Shown here: piece after piece, positions 1 to 8,195 of the stretch
Layout of the letters: the number at the start of each line of letters is the position of its first letter
Numbering within the stretch: the stretch's first letter is position 1
Source: Bacteroidota bacterium
Lineage (GTDB): Bacteria; Bacteroidota; Bacteroidia; Chitinophagales; Chitinophagaceae
Assembly (NCBI GenBank): GCA_018267915.1
Contig: JAFDXN010000050.1
Location: 1 to 64,000, forward strand
DNA length: 64,000 nucleotides
Direction: 5' to 3'
The notes under the pieces: generated by a model
What the model was told of the DNA's origin: nothing
Databases searched by the model: none
What the model saw: only the letters and a program-made list of their open reading frames with translations
Program-made: the position numbers and the translations under genes

Positions 1-66
1 AAATATTCTGGCGATCCAAGATTTCGTAGAAATATGGTATATTTTTATCGTAAACAACAAAACAAC

Positions 67-614
67 TCAACAGGTCAGGGAGCAACATTTTCTCAACCTT
101 TCCCTGGACCATATTGAGAAGATATATCTTCGATGCCTTGGCATTCCCAAGCCATTGATCCATTTTCCTAGTTTCCAAACTAGTAAGACATCAAGGAGCG
201 TATATTTGGTTATAAAGGACGTTTTGTTCGATGCGACGCGTTTAAAATGATTGTGGTACTCTTTATACAAACGGCTTGCCTTTTCGTTCCGATCATGCAA
301 GGTTCTACCCTTGTCCACCTCGTTGCATAACTCAAAAGCTGTCCCATTGAAGAAAACTCGTGGGAATGTTCACCTAATTCAGCGGCAAGTTCTATATAAT
401 TATCTGTATCAAATGTATCGTAATATCCATGTACAGTGGTGTTGGGAGTGCTGATTTTCGACTTCCAGAATTTGATAAATTCTTCTGGATTATCACAAAT
501 CGAGTGAATCTTTTCCCATCTGTTCAAACTGTCAACATAATTAAGATAATGATGATTGTTGTCGTAATATCCACCATAGTAGAAAAAGATACCTGTTGGC
601 GTATTTGAGTGCAC
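67..614 (-). pseudogene. Broken hypothetical gene remnant
   Basis: Two overlapping minus-strand frames look like pieces of one protein. The first (from about 600 down to about 330) is Tyr/Asn rich and contains GYYDTFDTDNYIELAAELGE; the second continues in another frame with VDKGRTLHDRNEKASRLYKE. Joining them near 330 would need a frameshift, and neither piece has a convincing start. I do not recognise the family. It lies directly behind a broken TPR gene and ahead of the window edge, so it may be the tail of a decayed gene. Both frames being chance is possible. Confidence 0.3.
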
Positions 615-1496
615 TATCGCTGTTTACGCCAGTGTACAATTGACGTAGGGCAGTCACCGGTTTGATCTCTTGGGATAAAAATGCTCCCTGCACGTTCTCC
701 AGACTTTTACGGGCATAAACAAAAGCCGAATCTCTTTGACCGGTGATCTGGTAAAACTTAGTATAAGAATTATATATCAAGGACGAAAAAAGCCTATTAT
801 GCTGCCTGATGGGCAATCGCTCAGCTGTATGAATGTATTCTAATGCAAGGCCATTATTGCCTAATTGCTGATGTATGGATGCGAGCGCTATCAAGCTGAA
901 CAACTGAAGAACTTCGTTATTTTTAGACAATGCCAGCCGATAACTATTTTCAGCATAATACAATGAAGAATCTAAGTCTGGGTTGACATGACGCGTATAA
1001 AAAAACTGCGCTAAGCCCAACAGCTCGGTACATATAAAAAAATTGTCCCCGGCTGAAGTGGAATAACTTAAAGCTTTTTCGTAAAGCTCCCGGCTTTTTG
1101 CTTCATCGTCAATAGACGTAACAGCGAGGTTTTGATAAGCAATACCAATAATCCGCGGATCATTGGTCGTCTCAGCCATTTTTAAAGCATCGAGTATCAT
1201 TCGTGTCCCTTGCACAGTACTGCCGCAAGCATAAAAAAAGTAACCTAATTCAGCTGTCGCTGCGACTTCAAGGTTCCTATTTTTTTGTTCTTTGGCTGTT
1301 GCCAGCACTTGTTGCTGCATCTTGATAACTTTTACCGGATCTACATCGGATAACTGGTAATAGAAACTGTAATAACGGCTAATGCGTGCAGAATCTGTTT
1401 CTCCTTAAAAATGAGCGTTAGCAGGCTGTCCGTATTTTGAGAATAGGTAATAGTAGCGGTGAAAAACAACACCGCTATCAAAAATATTTTCTTCAT
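541..1496 (-). pseudogene. Frameshifted TPR-repeat protein (sensor-kinase type front half)
   Basis: The main frame (1320 to 541) encodes about 260 residues of helical TPR-like repeats (pattern A..Y..L......A...Y..A), as seen in the sensor part of Bacteroidota two-component kinases. The true start appears to be the ATG at 1496, which encodes the signal peptide MKKIFLIAVLFFTATITYSQ. That frame ends early, and the TPR frame can be read upstream as ETDSARISRYYSFYYQLSD, so a frameshift sits near 1405. The end is also broken: homology to TPR stops around 600, and no kinase domain follows. It is probably inactive. The family call rests on repeat pattern only. Confidence 0.5.
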
Positions 1497-1699
1497 GTAT
1501 TTCAATAGTTAATACGCTATCATGTTGTTTTTTGAAATATATCTTATCGCCTTGGATTGTGTGGAGTAAATGTAAATCATCATGACCTATTTTTATAAGC
1601 GTTTACCTTCTTTGAACAACCCATTTAGGCTTCGATCGGGACAAGTATGAAATATATCTATAATTAGCCGCACATTGGCTTGGGGTGTTCATTTTGCTA
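1497..1699. other. Intergenic stretch without gene
   Basis: About 200 AT-rich bases lie between the signal peptide start of the broken TPR gene and the UvrA remnant. I see no open frame, RNA gene or clear hairpin in it. Confidence 0.4.
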
Positions 1700-1955
1700 T
1701 CATATATACCTCTTCAGATATTTTGCGGTTTTGTTATCTCTATTTTCAGCTACCTGTTGGGGGTGCCTGCTGCCACAATTTTGCCACTTTCTTTACCGCA
1801 CCGGATCCCAGATTAATGATCCAATCACTGGAAGCAATAACGTGCATATCGTGTTCTACCATGATGACCATATTACCTGCGTCCACCAGAAAATTCAATT
1901 GGGTGATCAATTTATCAACGTCAGCAGTATGCAGCCCAGTTGTAAGTTCATCCAG
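1700..1955 (-). pseudogene. uvrA: UvrA (excinuclease ABC subunit A) C-terminal remnant
   Basis: Reading the minus strand from 1955 gives a UvrA-like end: the Walker B/D-loop region appears as [13 protein letters not shown], where the normal Pro of LDEPTTGLH is Leu, followed by [20 protein letters not shown] and then SDWIINLG. The frame then shifts; KIVAAGTPN and later [18 protein letters not shown], ending in TGA at 1702-1700, are read in other frames. About 85 codons of the C-terminus survive with at least two frameshifts and no N-terminal part. UvrA normally runs to about 940 residues, so this is a dead fragment, presumably of an extra UvrA-like ATPase. Confidence 0.75.
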
Positions 1956-2029
1956 TTATAGGTCGGGTCATTTTTTATTGATCAGGAATGATTTTAAAAA
2001 GCGTATGATCATGAACGACAGCTGCAAAT

Positions 2030-2057
2030 AAATAAAAGATAAAAATGTCTTTTATTT
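2030..2057. promoter_or_regulatory. Palindrome upstream of the Rrf2 gene, candidate operator
   Basis: The arms AAATAAAAGA (2030-2039) and TCTTTTATTT (2048-2057) are perfect inverted copies around an 8-base spacer. The left arm and what follows (AAATAAAAGATAAAAA, 2030-2045) recur exactly at 2543-2558 in front of the oxidase gene. A further inverted copy, TTTTATCTTT, lies at 2068-2077 on top of the -7 box. Such placement fits an autoregulating Rrf2 repressor; the binding itself is inferred. Confidence 0.5.
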
Positions 2058-2070
2058 GGAAAAGCTGTTT

Positions 2071-2078
2071 TATCTTTG
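2071..2078 (+). promoter_or_regulatory. Bacteroidota -7 box for the Rrf2 gene
   Basis: TATCTTTG matches TAnnTTTG and sits 17 bases before the ATG at 2096, implying a very short leader. No good TTG was found at the usual distance upstream, so the -33 element is weak. Confidence 0.45.
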
Positions 2079-2095
2079 CGGAGTAAAGAACTAAA

Positions 2096-2527
2096 ATGTT
2101 TTCAAAGACCTGTGAATATGCGATCCGTGCAATGATCTTCATCGCGCAAAAATCAAAGGATGGCAGCAAGGTAGGTATCAAAGAGATTGCCAAAGGGATT
2201 GATTCCCCCGAACATTTTATTGCCAAGATCTTGCAGGAATTAGGAAGAAAGAGATTACTGCAATCGGTAAAGGGCCCTAATGGCGGTTTTTACCTGGATG
2301 ACGAATCATTGCAATGCTCGTTGGCCGATATCGTGAAGGTAGTAGATGGAGACAAGCTGTTTACCGGCTGCGGACTAGGACTAAAGCAATGTTCAGAGAC
2401 GCACCCTTGTCCGATACACCACGAGTTTAGATCAGTAAGAAAAGGTATCCAGACAATGCTGGAAAATGCAAAGCTGGGAGCATTTACGGAAGAGCTGGAA
2501 AAGAGCCTGACCTTCCTGAAACGGTAG
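2096..2527 (+). CDS. Rrf2-family transcriptional regulator, NsrR/IscR type
   Basis: This 143-residue protein has the full length of an Rrf2 regulator. The winged helix-turn-helix occupies about residues 1-65 (SKTCEYAIRAMIFIAQ, then the wing KGPNGGFYL). Three cysteines, C92, C99 and C105, lie in the loop where IscR and NsrR bind an iron-sulfur cluster; the spacing (C-x6-C-x5-C) is close to that of IscR. It stands first in a cluster of oxidase, haemoglobin, RIC and hemerythrin genes, and repeats of its own upstream motif occur before the oxidase gene. A nitric oxide or redox sensing repressor of this cluster is the best inference. The ligand is not provable from sequence. Confidence 0.88.
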   Translation: MFSKTCEYAIRAMIFIAQKSKDGSKVGIKEIAKGIDSPEHFIAKILQELGRKRLLQSVKGPNGGFYLDDESLQCSLADIVKVVDGDKLFTGCGLGLKQCSETHPCPIHHEFRSVRKGIQTMLENAKLGAFTEELEKSLTFLKR

Positions 2528-2542
2528 TGCTTTTTTTTAATA

Positions 2543-2558
2543 AAATAAAAGATAAAAA
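2543..2558 (+). promoter_or_regulatory. Second copy of the AAATAAAAGATAAAAA motif, before the oxidase gene
   Basis: This 16-base stretch is identical to 2030-2045 and lies 19 bases before the ATG of the oxidase gene. It is AT-rich, so chance is not excluded, but exact recurrence in both intergenic gaps of a regulator-target pair suggests a shared operator. Confidence 0.4.
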
Positions 2559-2576
2559 GGTATTAATATCCTCAAA

Positions 2577-4718
2577 ATGAAACCAAGTAAGATAATAACA
2601 CGAGCACTATTACTCTTAGCAGCATCGTTGCTGAAGGTGTTGCCTGCAAAGGCGCAAACTGCCACGCCATCTGATTTTTCATTTAGTTCAGCGGCGGCGC
2701 TGACCTGGGTATTGTTCATAGTGCTGCTGATCGTCTTTTTCGCAGCATTGGTGCTAAAGCAAAAAGTTAATGGCATAAAAGACAGCAATAAGGTAAAAAC
2801 CGAAGAGGAACAGAAACGTGTATTGCAGGCACATACCCGTAACCTGAACAGTAAACAAATCGGTAAACTGTCAGACTATAAGAAACGTAAGTCTATCAAT
2901 ACAATTGTACTGTTAGTAATATTATCCGTGTTCCCGGGAACGAGCATGTGGGCACAGGAAACCAGTAAACCAGCAGACTCTCTTTTGAATGAGACCGGAA
3001 TTATTATTACCATTATTCTCCTGTTGATCCCGATACTGTTTGCTATCATTTTCCTGATCGTAAAGGTCATCAATGTTGTGAATCAGACCCGGAACCAGCA
3101 GAACCTGGAAGAAGCGGACCGGCTGGCCGCTTACCTGCGTACATTGCCGGAAGAGGAAATAAATACTCATCTGAAAAGGCGCAAGGCAGCGCTGGATTAT
3201 CGCCTGAAGCAGGACGAGCTTTCCGGGAACCAGCCTGCGGAAGATGAAAAGGGCTTGTTACAGGTCAATGGACAGACAGGGCTTCCTATCGTAGCGCTTA
3301 AAAAGAAAGCATTGCCGCGCCCCAATATTGACCCGGAATTATCAAGGCTTATTTTATGGTATTTAGGCTGCGCTACCTTTTGGCTCTTGTTCGGTACGAC
3401 CATCGGTGAGTATGTCGGTATAAAATTCGTAGCACCTGATGCAGATCATGTAAGCTGGCTAAGCTTTGGACGATTGCGTCCCGTGCATACCAACGCCGTA
3501 TTCTGGGGATGGGCGTCCCTCGGCATGTTAGGCTTGGGATATTATGTAGTACCTCGTGTCAGCAATACGAAGCTAGCCAATATAAAGTACGGCTGGTGGG
3601 CATTGTGGCTGATCAATGCAGCTGTTATTTTGGGTACTGTCTGCCTGATGGCAGGTATCAACAACGGAGGTGGTGAATACCGTGAATATGTGTGGCCGGT
3701 AACATTGCTGTTTGCTATCGGTGTGGTATTGACGCTCATCAACTTCCTGCAAACGATCGCAAGGCGTACCACAAAAGAGATCTATATTTCCAACTGGTAT
3801 ATTGTAGCGGCTATCATTTTTGCCATCGTTATCACGGTGGTGGCTTATGTCCCTTACTGGCAGAATGGTTTAGGCGAGACCATCATACAGGGTTACTACA
3901 TGCACCAGGGCGTAGGCATGTGGTTCATGCTCTTTACACTCGGCATCGTTTACTATTTCCTGCCGCAGCAACTCAATAAGCCGATATACTCTTATAGCCT
4001 GGGTATCCTTGCTTTCTGGACACAGATATTGTTTTACACACTCATAGGCACACACCACTTTGTATTCAGTTCTATTCCCTGGTGGTTACAGACGGTAGCT
4101 ATTGTAGGCAGTGCAGGCATGGTAATCCCCGTTATTGCGGGTACGACAAATTTTATCATGACCTTTAAAGGTGCCTGGTATAAGATAAAAGACAGCTATA
4201 CGCTTCCTTTCTTCCTCGTGGGGATCATTTTTTACTTCACCGGCTCCATGCAGGGGACGGCAGAAGCCTTCCGCAGTACCAACCTGATATGGCATTTTAC
4301 TGATTTTACCGTTGCCCATTCACACCTGACCATGTATGGTATTATCTGCTTCTTTTTATGGGCGGGTATCTATGCCATCATACCGCGCCTGACGGGTAAG
4401 GAAGCGCCGCAGATAACGATCGGTGCACATTTTTGGCTGGCACTTATCGGGCTGATGTTCTACACTATTCCGCTGATGTATGGCAGCACCCTGAAAGGAT
4501 TATTGTGGATGCAAGGCAAGCCCTTCATCGATGGTGTGGTACTGATGGCGCCTTACTGGTTATGGCGGGCGATCGGTGGCAGCCTGATGTGGCTGTCCCA
4601 TTTGTTCTTCGCCTACAACATGTACAAAATGCTGGCAAGAAGGTATGTCGTAGATGTGCGGGAAACAGCTATTCAGAAACTGGACGACACTTCATCATCA
4701 GCTCATCCCATTGCATAA
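2577..4718 (+). CDS. ccoN: cbb3-type cytochrome c oxidase subunit I with N-terminal extension
   Basis: The catalytic heme-copper subunit reduces oxygen to water in the cytoplasmic membrane. Residues from about 255 onward match CcoN: a low-spin heme His in GRLRPVHTNAVFWGW, CuB ligands in YYMHQGVGMWF and at H492/H493, and heme ligands in HFTDFTVAHSHL. Tyr487 stands five residues before the HH pair, as the His-linked Tyr does in true cbb3 oxidases and not in nitric oxide reductases. The first roughly 230 residues are extra: a signal-like helix, two more membrane helices and a charged stretch rich in Glu, Lys and Arg. At 713 residues it is far longer than ordinary CcoN (about 480). It is followed closely by ccoO. 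Confidence 0.88.
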   Translation: MKPSKIITRALLLLAASLLKVLPAKAQTATPSDFSFSSAAALTWVLFIVLLIVFFAALVLKQKVNGIKDSNKVKTEEEQKRVLQAHTRNLNSKQIGKLSDYKKRKSINTIVLLVILSVFPGTSMWAQETSKPADSLLNETGIIITIILLLIPILFAIIFLIVKVINVVNQTRNQQNLEEADRLAAYLRTLPEEEINTHLKRRKAALDYRLKQDELSGNQPAEDEKGLLQVNGQTGLPIVALKKKALPRPNIDPELSRLILWYLGCATFWLLFGTTIGEYVGIKFVAPDADHVSWLSFGRLRPVHTNAVFWGWASLGMLGLGYYVVPRVSNTKLANIKYGWWALWLINAAVILGTVCLMAGINNGGGEYREYVWPVTLLFAIGVVLTLINFLQTIARRTTKEIYISNWYIVAAIIFAIVITVVAYVPYWQNGLGETIIQGYYMHQGVGMWFMLFTLGIVYYFLPQQLNKPIYSYSLGILAFWTQILFYTLIGTHHFVFSSIPWWLQTVAIVGSAGMVIPVIAGTTNFIMTFKGAWYKIKDSYTLPFFLVGIIFYFTGSMQGTAEAFRSTNLIWHFTDFTVAHSHLTMYGIICFFLWAGIYAIIPRLTGKEAPQITIGAHFWLALIGLMFYTIPLMYGSTLKGLLWMQGKPFIDGVVLMAPYWLWRAIGGSLMWLSHLFFAYNMYKMLARRYVVDVRETAIQKLDDTSSSAHPIA

Positions 4719-4735
4719 AATCATTCACACATAAT

Positions 4736-5737
4736 ATGAAACTATTCGATAATCATAAAAAGCTATTCAGTACCGCCACCTTATTTTTTGTGGGATTGAC
4801 CATATTGGTAGCCATCATGCCAGCTATCAGGAACCAGGATAATAACCAGCCCTTACCGGGTGCCCAGGAACTGAGCCCTGAAGCCGTAAAAGGTAAGGCA
4901 TTGTTTGTCGCCAATGGCTGTGTGGCCTGTCATACACAGCAGGTCAGGAATGTAGATATGGACAAGATGTGGGGATCACGTCCAAGCCTTGCCGCCGACT
5001 ATGCAGACATTCACCGTATCGACGTATGGCGCAATACTGCCACCCTCATGGGTACGGAACGGACGGGGCCGGACCTGACAGACATAGGGAACCGCCAACC
5101 CAGTAAGGACTGGAACCTGGTGCACTTATATAATCCGCGCATAGTGGTAAAGGAATCCATCATGCCTGCCTACCCATGGCTATTTGCTATTAAAAAGGAA
5201 CCTTCCAAATCAGATATAGTGGTCAATGTGCCTGCACAGTACCTCAATGGACAGGAAGGTAAAGTGGTGGCAACCAAAGAGGCCATGTACCTGATCGCTT
5301 ACCTGCAATCGCTGAAGCAGACCAAGTTACCTGATGGAACTACTGCGCCTGCATTCCTGTATAAAAGGGAAGAAAAGAAAGTCACAGGTGCGTCAGGTGC
5401 AGAACCTGACGGCAAAGCCATATTCACTGCCAATTGTCAAAGCTGTCACCAGGCAAATGGCGAAGGCCTGCCGGGGGCATTCCCACCGTTAAAAGGAAGC
5501 CCTGTTGTATTGGGAGACGACCTCGAAAAATATGTGGACATCATTATGAACGGGTATGATGCAAGAGCTGAATTTGGCGTTATGCCTCCTGTGGGTACCA
5601 ATATGCAGTTTACGGAACATGAAGTAGCCGCATTGATCAACTACGAACGTACCAGCTGGGGTAATAACGGTAAGAAGGTGACACCAGAGGAAGTAAAAAA
5701 GATCATCGATTTCGTAAAACTTAAAGCAGCTAAATAA
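4736..5737 (+). CDS. ccoO: cbb3 oxidase subunit II fused to a second cytochrome c domain
   Basis: The ATG at 4736 was chosen because it gives the CcoO-type N-terminal membrane anchor (KLFSTATLFFVGLTILVAIM); the open frame extends upstream but there overlaps ccoN. Residues 1-200 are CcoO-like, with heme site CVACH and the family motifs ERTGPDL and SIMPAYPWL. A second c-type domain follows at about residues 215-333, with CQSCH and a distal Met in GVMPPV. CcoO is normally mono-heme, and a separate di-heme CcoP is absent here, so the fusion probably replaces part of CcoP. The 333-residue product would pass electrons to CcoN. Its stop overlaps the next start by one base. Confidence 0.88.
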   Translation: MKLFDNHKKLFSTATLFFVGLTILVAIMPAIRNQDNNQPLPGAQELSPEAVKGKALFVANGCVACHTQQVRNVDMDKMWGSRPSLAADYADIHRIDVWRNTATLMGTERTGPDLTDIGNRQPSKDWNLVHLYNPRIVVKESIMPAYPWLFAIKKEPSKSDIVVNVPAQYLNGQEGKVVATKEAMYLIAYLQSLKQTKLPDGTTAPAFLYKREEKKVTGASGAEPDGKAIFTANCQSCHQANGEGLPGAFPPLKGSPVVLGDDLEKYVDIIMNGYDARAEFGVMPPVGTNMQFTEHEVAALINYERTSWGNNGKKVTPEEVKKIIDFVKLKAAK

Positions 5738-5997
5738 TGAAAAAGATATTTCTGAGCGTGTTGCTGTTGTTTGCCACTATCCAGGCATTTACATGTCCGG
5801 TTTGTGAACGGAACCAGCCTAAGATATTAAGAGGCATTACGCACGGCGCAGGCCCTGAAAGCAAATGGGATTACGTGATCGTATGGATAGCGATCATCAT
5901 TGTGGCAGCAACACTTTTCTTCTCCATCAAATGGCTGATACGCCCCGGTGAAAGATCAGACCGCCATATAAAACGATTCATTTTAAACAACGAATAA
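5737..5997 (+). CDS. Small oxidase-associated membrane protein
   Basis: This 86-residue protein has a signal peptide (KKIFLSVLLLFATIQAFT), then a CPVC pair, then one membrane helix (about residues 45-67) and a basic tail. The exported CxxC-type pair right after the signal could bind copper or heme-assembly thiols, but that is a guess. It is tightly packed between ccoO and the next gene (one base overlap, one base gap), so it is very likely a structural or assembly factor of the oxidase. It does not match CcoQ, CcoS or CcoH clearly. Confidence 0.7.
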   Translation: MKKIFLSVLLLFATIQAFTCPVCERNQPKILRGITHGAGPESKWDYVIVWIAIIIVAATLFFSIKWLIRPGERSDRHIKRFILNNE

Positions 5998-5998
5998 G

Positions 5999-6406
5999 AT
6001 GAGCGACAAAAGTACCATATTCATTTTCATAGACGATGAGACCAAGCCTATTGCCGAAGTGCAATCCCCGGTAAGCTTCGAACTGGATACACGCAAGCTG
6101 ACAGATGGCAACCACGTCCTGAAGATCGTCAGCAAAGACCCCACGGGAAAAGAAGGTATCCGTAAGATCCCTTTTGAAGTGCGTAACGGGCCTGCCATTG
6201 CCATAGAGGGCATGAAAGAACATGCCGTAGTGGACGGTGTGCTGCCCTTGATGATCAATGCCTATGGTAAAGGCGACCAGAAGTCTTTCCTGATCGAAGG
6301 CAGTGAGACACCACAAAGTATTCCCTGGTGGGTTTGGACGCTCATCATTGGTTTTGCCGGATGGGCCTTATACTACTTGTTCACTTATTTTTCAATGGGA
6401 CAATAA
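5999..6406 (+). CDS. Oxidase-cluster protein with beta-domain and C-terminal anchor
   Basis: The 135-residue protein has no signal peptide. Residues 1-100 look like a beta-sandwich (alternating hydrophobic strands, G-x-H-V-L-K-I pattern as in cadherin-like or Ig-like modules), followed by one C-terminal membrane helix (IPWWVWTLIIGFAGWALYYL). It starts one base after the stop of the previous gene, so it is translated with the oxidase subunits. I infer a role as an accessory or assembly protein, comparable in position to FixH/CcoH, although the sequence does not resemble CcoH clearly. Confidence 0.65.
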   Translation: MSDKSTIFIFIDDETKPIAEVQSPVSFELDTRKLTDGNHVLKIVSKDPTGKEGIRKIPFEVRNGPAIAIEGMKEHAVVDGVLPLMINAYGKGDQKSFLIEGSETPQSIPWWVWTLIIGFAGWALYYLFTYFSMGQ

Positions 6407-6414
6407 CAAAAGGT

Positions 6415-6810
6415 ATGAGTGAAAGAAAGGACATCACATCGATGGAAGATATCAAATTGCTGGTGGATAGCTTTTATGGCAAGATCAGGGTGGACCTTTT
6501 ATTAGGAGGCATATTCAATGGAGTGATCAAAGACCGCTGGCCGGAACACCTTGAAAAAATGTACCGCTTCTGGCAGACCGTATTGCTGGGAGAACATACC
6601 TATTACGGAAGTCCGTTCCCTCCCCATGCGCAGCTGCCTATAGAACAGCATCATTTCGACACCTGGCTGAAGCTATGGCATGAGACCATCGATGAGCATT
6701 TTACAGGAACAAAGGCGGACGAGGCTAAATGGCGGGGCGATAAGATGGCGGTTATGTTCCTCTCCAAGATTGATTATTACCGCAATAATTCAGCAACACC
6801 ATTGTTATGA
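6415..6810 (+). CDS. Group III truncated haemoglobin
   Basis: This 131-residue protein has the length and layout of a group III trHb: Tyr B10 region in VDSFYGKIRVD, the pre-proximal loop PFPPHAQLPIEQHHF with the proximal His, and the G/H helix Trp pattern TWLKLWHETIDEHF. The start at 6415 gives the usual N-terminus; an earlier ATG would overlap the previous gene. Such proteins bind oxygen or nitric oxide. Their placement with RIC and hemerythrin genes supports a nitric oxide detoxifying or sensing role. Its stop overlaps the next start (ATGA). Confidence 0.85.
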   Translation: MSERKDITSMEDIKLLVDSFYGKIRVDLLLGGIFNGVIKDRWPEHLEKMYRFWQTVLLGEHTYYGSPFPPHAQLPIEQHHFDTWLKLWHETIDEHFTGTKADEAKWRGDKMAVMFLSKIDYYRNNSATPLL

Positions 6811-7247
6811 ACACGACCGTACAACAACCTGTAGCAATTGCCTGCCTGTTCACCTGGATAGGCTTTGTATGTGCTATCAGCTTTATGGAAGCATGGCTGA
6901 AATTCCGTGCACCGGGCGTAACCCTTCCTATCGGCCTGGGCATCGGCAGGCTGGTATTTGGTGCACTCAATAAAATAGAATGGGTATTTGCCATTGTCGT
7001 TACCACCAGTGCCATCATTTATAGCAAGGCCATCTTTACCCTGCCTAATATTTTGCTCCTGCTCATAATCATTATTCTCGTGCTGCAAACCATGTGGCTG
7101 TTACCTGCACTGGACGCTCGGGCAGAACTATATATGCAGGATAAACCTGTGCCATCGTCTGGTCTGCATATCTGGTTCGTTGGTGCCGAACTCATTAAAG
7201 TAATCGGTCTATTTATTACTGCAATCTCACTTTCTAAACAATCATAA
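6807..7247 (+). CDS. Four-helix integral membrane protein
   Basis: The 146-residue protein has four predicted membrane helices: about residues 8-28, 45-75, 80-98 and 122-140. Conserved-looking polar features are an E in the first helix (CAISFMEAWLKFRAPG), an N/K/E group (ALNKIEWVFA) and a final helix with AELIKVIGLFI. I do not recognise a characterised family. The 4-base overlap with the haemoglobin gene implies coupled translation, so it probably serves the same stress response. Confidence 0.65.
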   Translation: MNTTVQQPVAIACLFTWIGFVCAISFMEAWLKFRAPGVTLPIGLGIGRLVFGALNKIEWVFAIVVTTSAIIYSKAIFTLPNILLLLIIIILVLQTMWLLPALDARAELYMQDKPVPSSGLHIWFVGAELIKVIGLFITAISLSKQS

Positions 7248-7249
7248 AT

Positions 7250-8185
7250 ATGGAGCAGGAACAGATCATAGATGCTATCCGTGATAAATACAAACTGTTG
7301 GGTGAAAATCCTGACACCTATCTGAAAGGCCTATTACAGGCAAAGCCCATGAACTATTGGGACTATGTGCAGGTAGACACTTTGTTGTCGCTGCAGAAAC
7401 CACGTACCGATTTTGCCGATGAAGAGATATTTATCATGTACCACCAGGTGACGGAATTGCTGCTGAAACTATTGCTCCATGAGATAAAACAGGTAGTCAA
7501 TGCAAGCGAGGTAACAGAATGGTTCCTTATAAAAAAGATCAGCCGCATGAACCGCTATACCAAAATGCTGATCACGTCTTTTGATGTGATGCGGGATGGT
7601 ATGGACTACAATGATTATAACACGTTCCGTTCGGCATTGGCCCCTGCCAGCGGCTTCCAGTCGGCCCAGTTCAGGCTGATCGAGATCTATTGCACCCGTA
7701 TTGAAAACCTCATCAATGAAGAAGGGAAAAAGCGGTTGTCTGCTGAACCGGGAATAGAAGAATATTTCGAGCATATCTATTGGAAAGATGCAGGTTTAAA
7801 CCATGCTACCGGTGAGAAGACCTTGACCCTTCGCCAGTTTGAAGAGAAGTACGAAGAGGGATTTATAGCGCTGGCGAAGAAGGTCACGGGCAAAACCATT
7901 GAAGAGATCGTTAATAACATGTCACACCCTTCAGATGCATTACGCGAAATCCTCCGTGAATTTGACCGTCTTTACAATATTGAATGGCCATTAGTACACT
8001 TGAATACGGCAAAGCATTATTTAGACAGCAAGGGCGAGAACAAGGCTGCTACCGGCGGCTCTGAATGGAAGAAATACCTGCATCCACATTTCCAGCAGCG
8101 TAAATTCTTTCCCTCGCTATGGGCAGAAGATGAGATTAAAAACTGGGGCACCGAACTTACATCAGGCTCTATGCCCACATCATAA
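7250..8185 (+). CDS. kynA: Tryptophan 2,3-dioxygenase family protein
   Basis: The enzyme opens the indole ring of tryptophan with oxygen, giving N-formylkynurenine; it is a cytosolic heme tetramer. Recognisable segments of the 311-residue protein are the substrate and heme helices EEIFIMYHQVTELLLKLLLH, the ASGFQSAQFR motif preceded by MRDGMDYNDYNTFRSALA, the distal helix around WPLVHLNTAKHYL, and a C-terminal TGGSEWKKYL. The length is usual for the bacterial enzyme. The odd point is the context: no other kynurenine pathway gene is adjacent, and it sits two bases after a membrane protein in a respiration and nitric-oxide cluster. Heme use may link it to the rest. Confidence 0.88.
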   Translation: MEQEQIIDAIRDKYKLLGENPDTYLKGLLQAKPMNYWDYVQVDTLLSLQKPRTDFADEEIFIMYHQVTELLLKLLLHEIKQVVNASEVTEWFLIKKISRMNRYTKMLITSFDVMRDGMDYNDYNTFRSALAPASGFQSAQFRLIEIYCTRIENLINEEGKKRLSAEPGIEEYFEHIYWKDAGLNHATGEKTLTLRQFEEKYEEGFIALAKKVTGKTIEEIVNNMSHPSDALREILREFDRLYNIEWPLVHLNTAKHYLDSKGENKAATGGSEWKKYLHPHFQQRKFFPSLWAEDEIKNWGTELTSGSMPTS

Positions 8186-8195
8186 AATTACATGT

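Noticed and set aside
2577..4718. Nitric oxide reductase (NorB) instead of oxidase
   Set aside because: The Tyr at 487 five residues before the HH pair, and the CcoO-like partner, fit a cbb3 oxidase; NorB lacks this Tyr.
4433..4735. In-frame extension of the cytochrome gene upstream to 4433
   Set aside because: It lies wholly inside ccoN in another frame and reads as non-membrane, Arg/His-rich sequence; the ATG at 4736 gives the normal CcoO membrane anchor.
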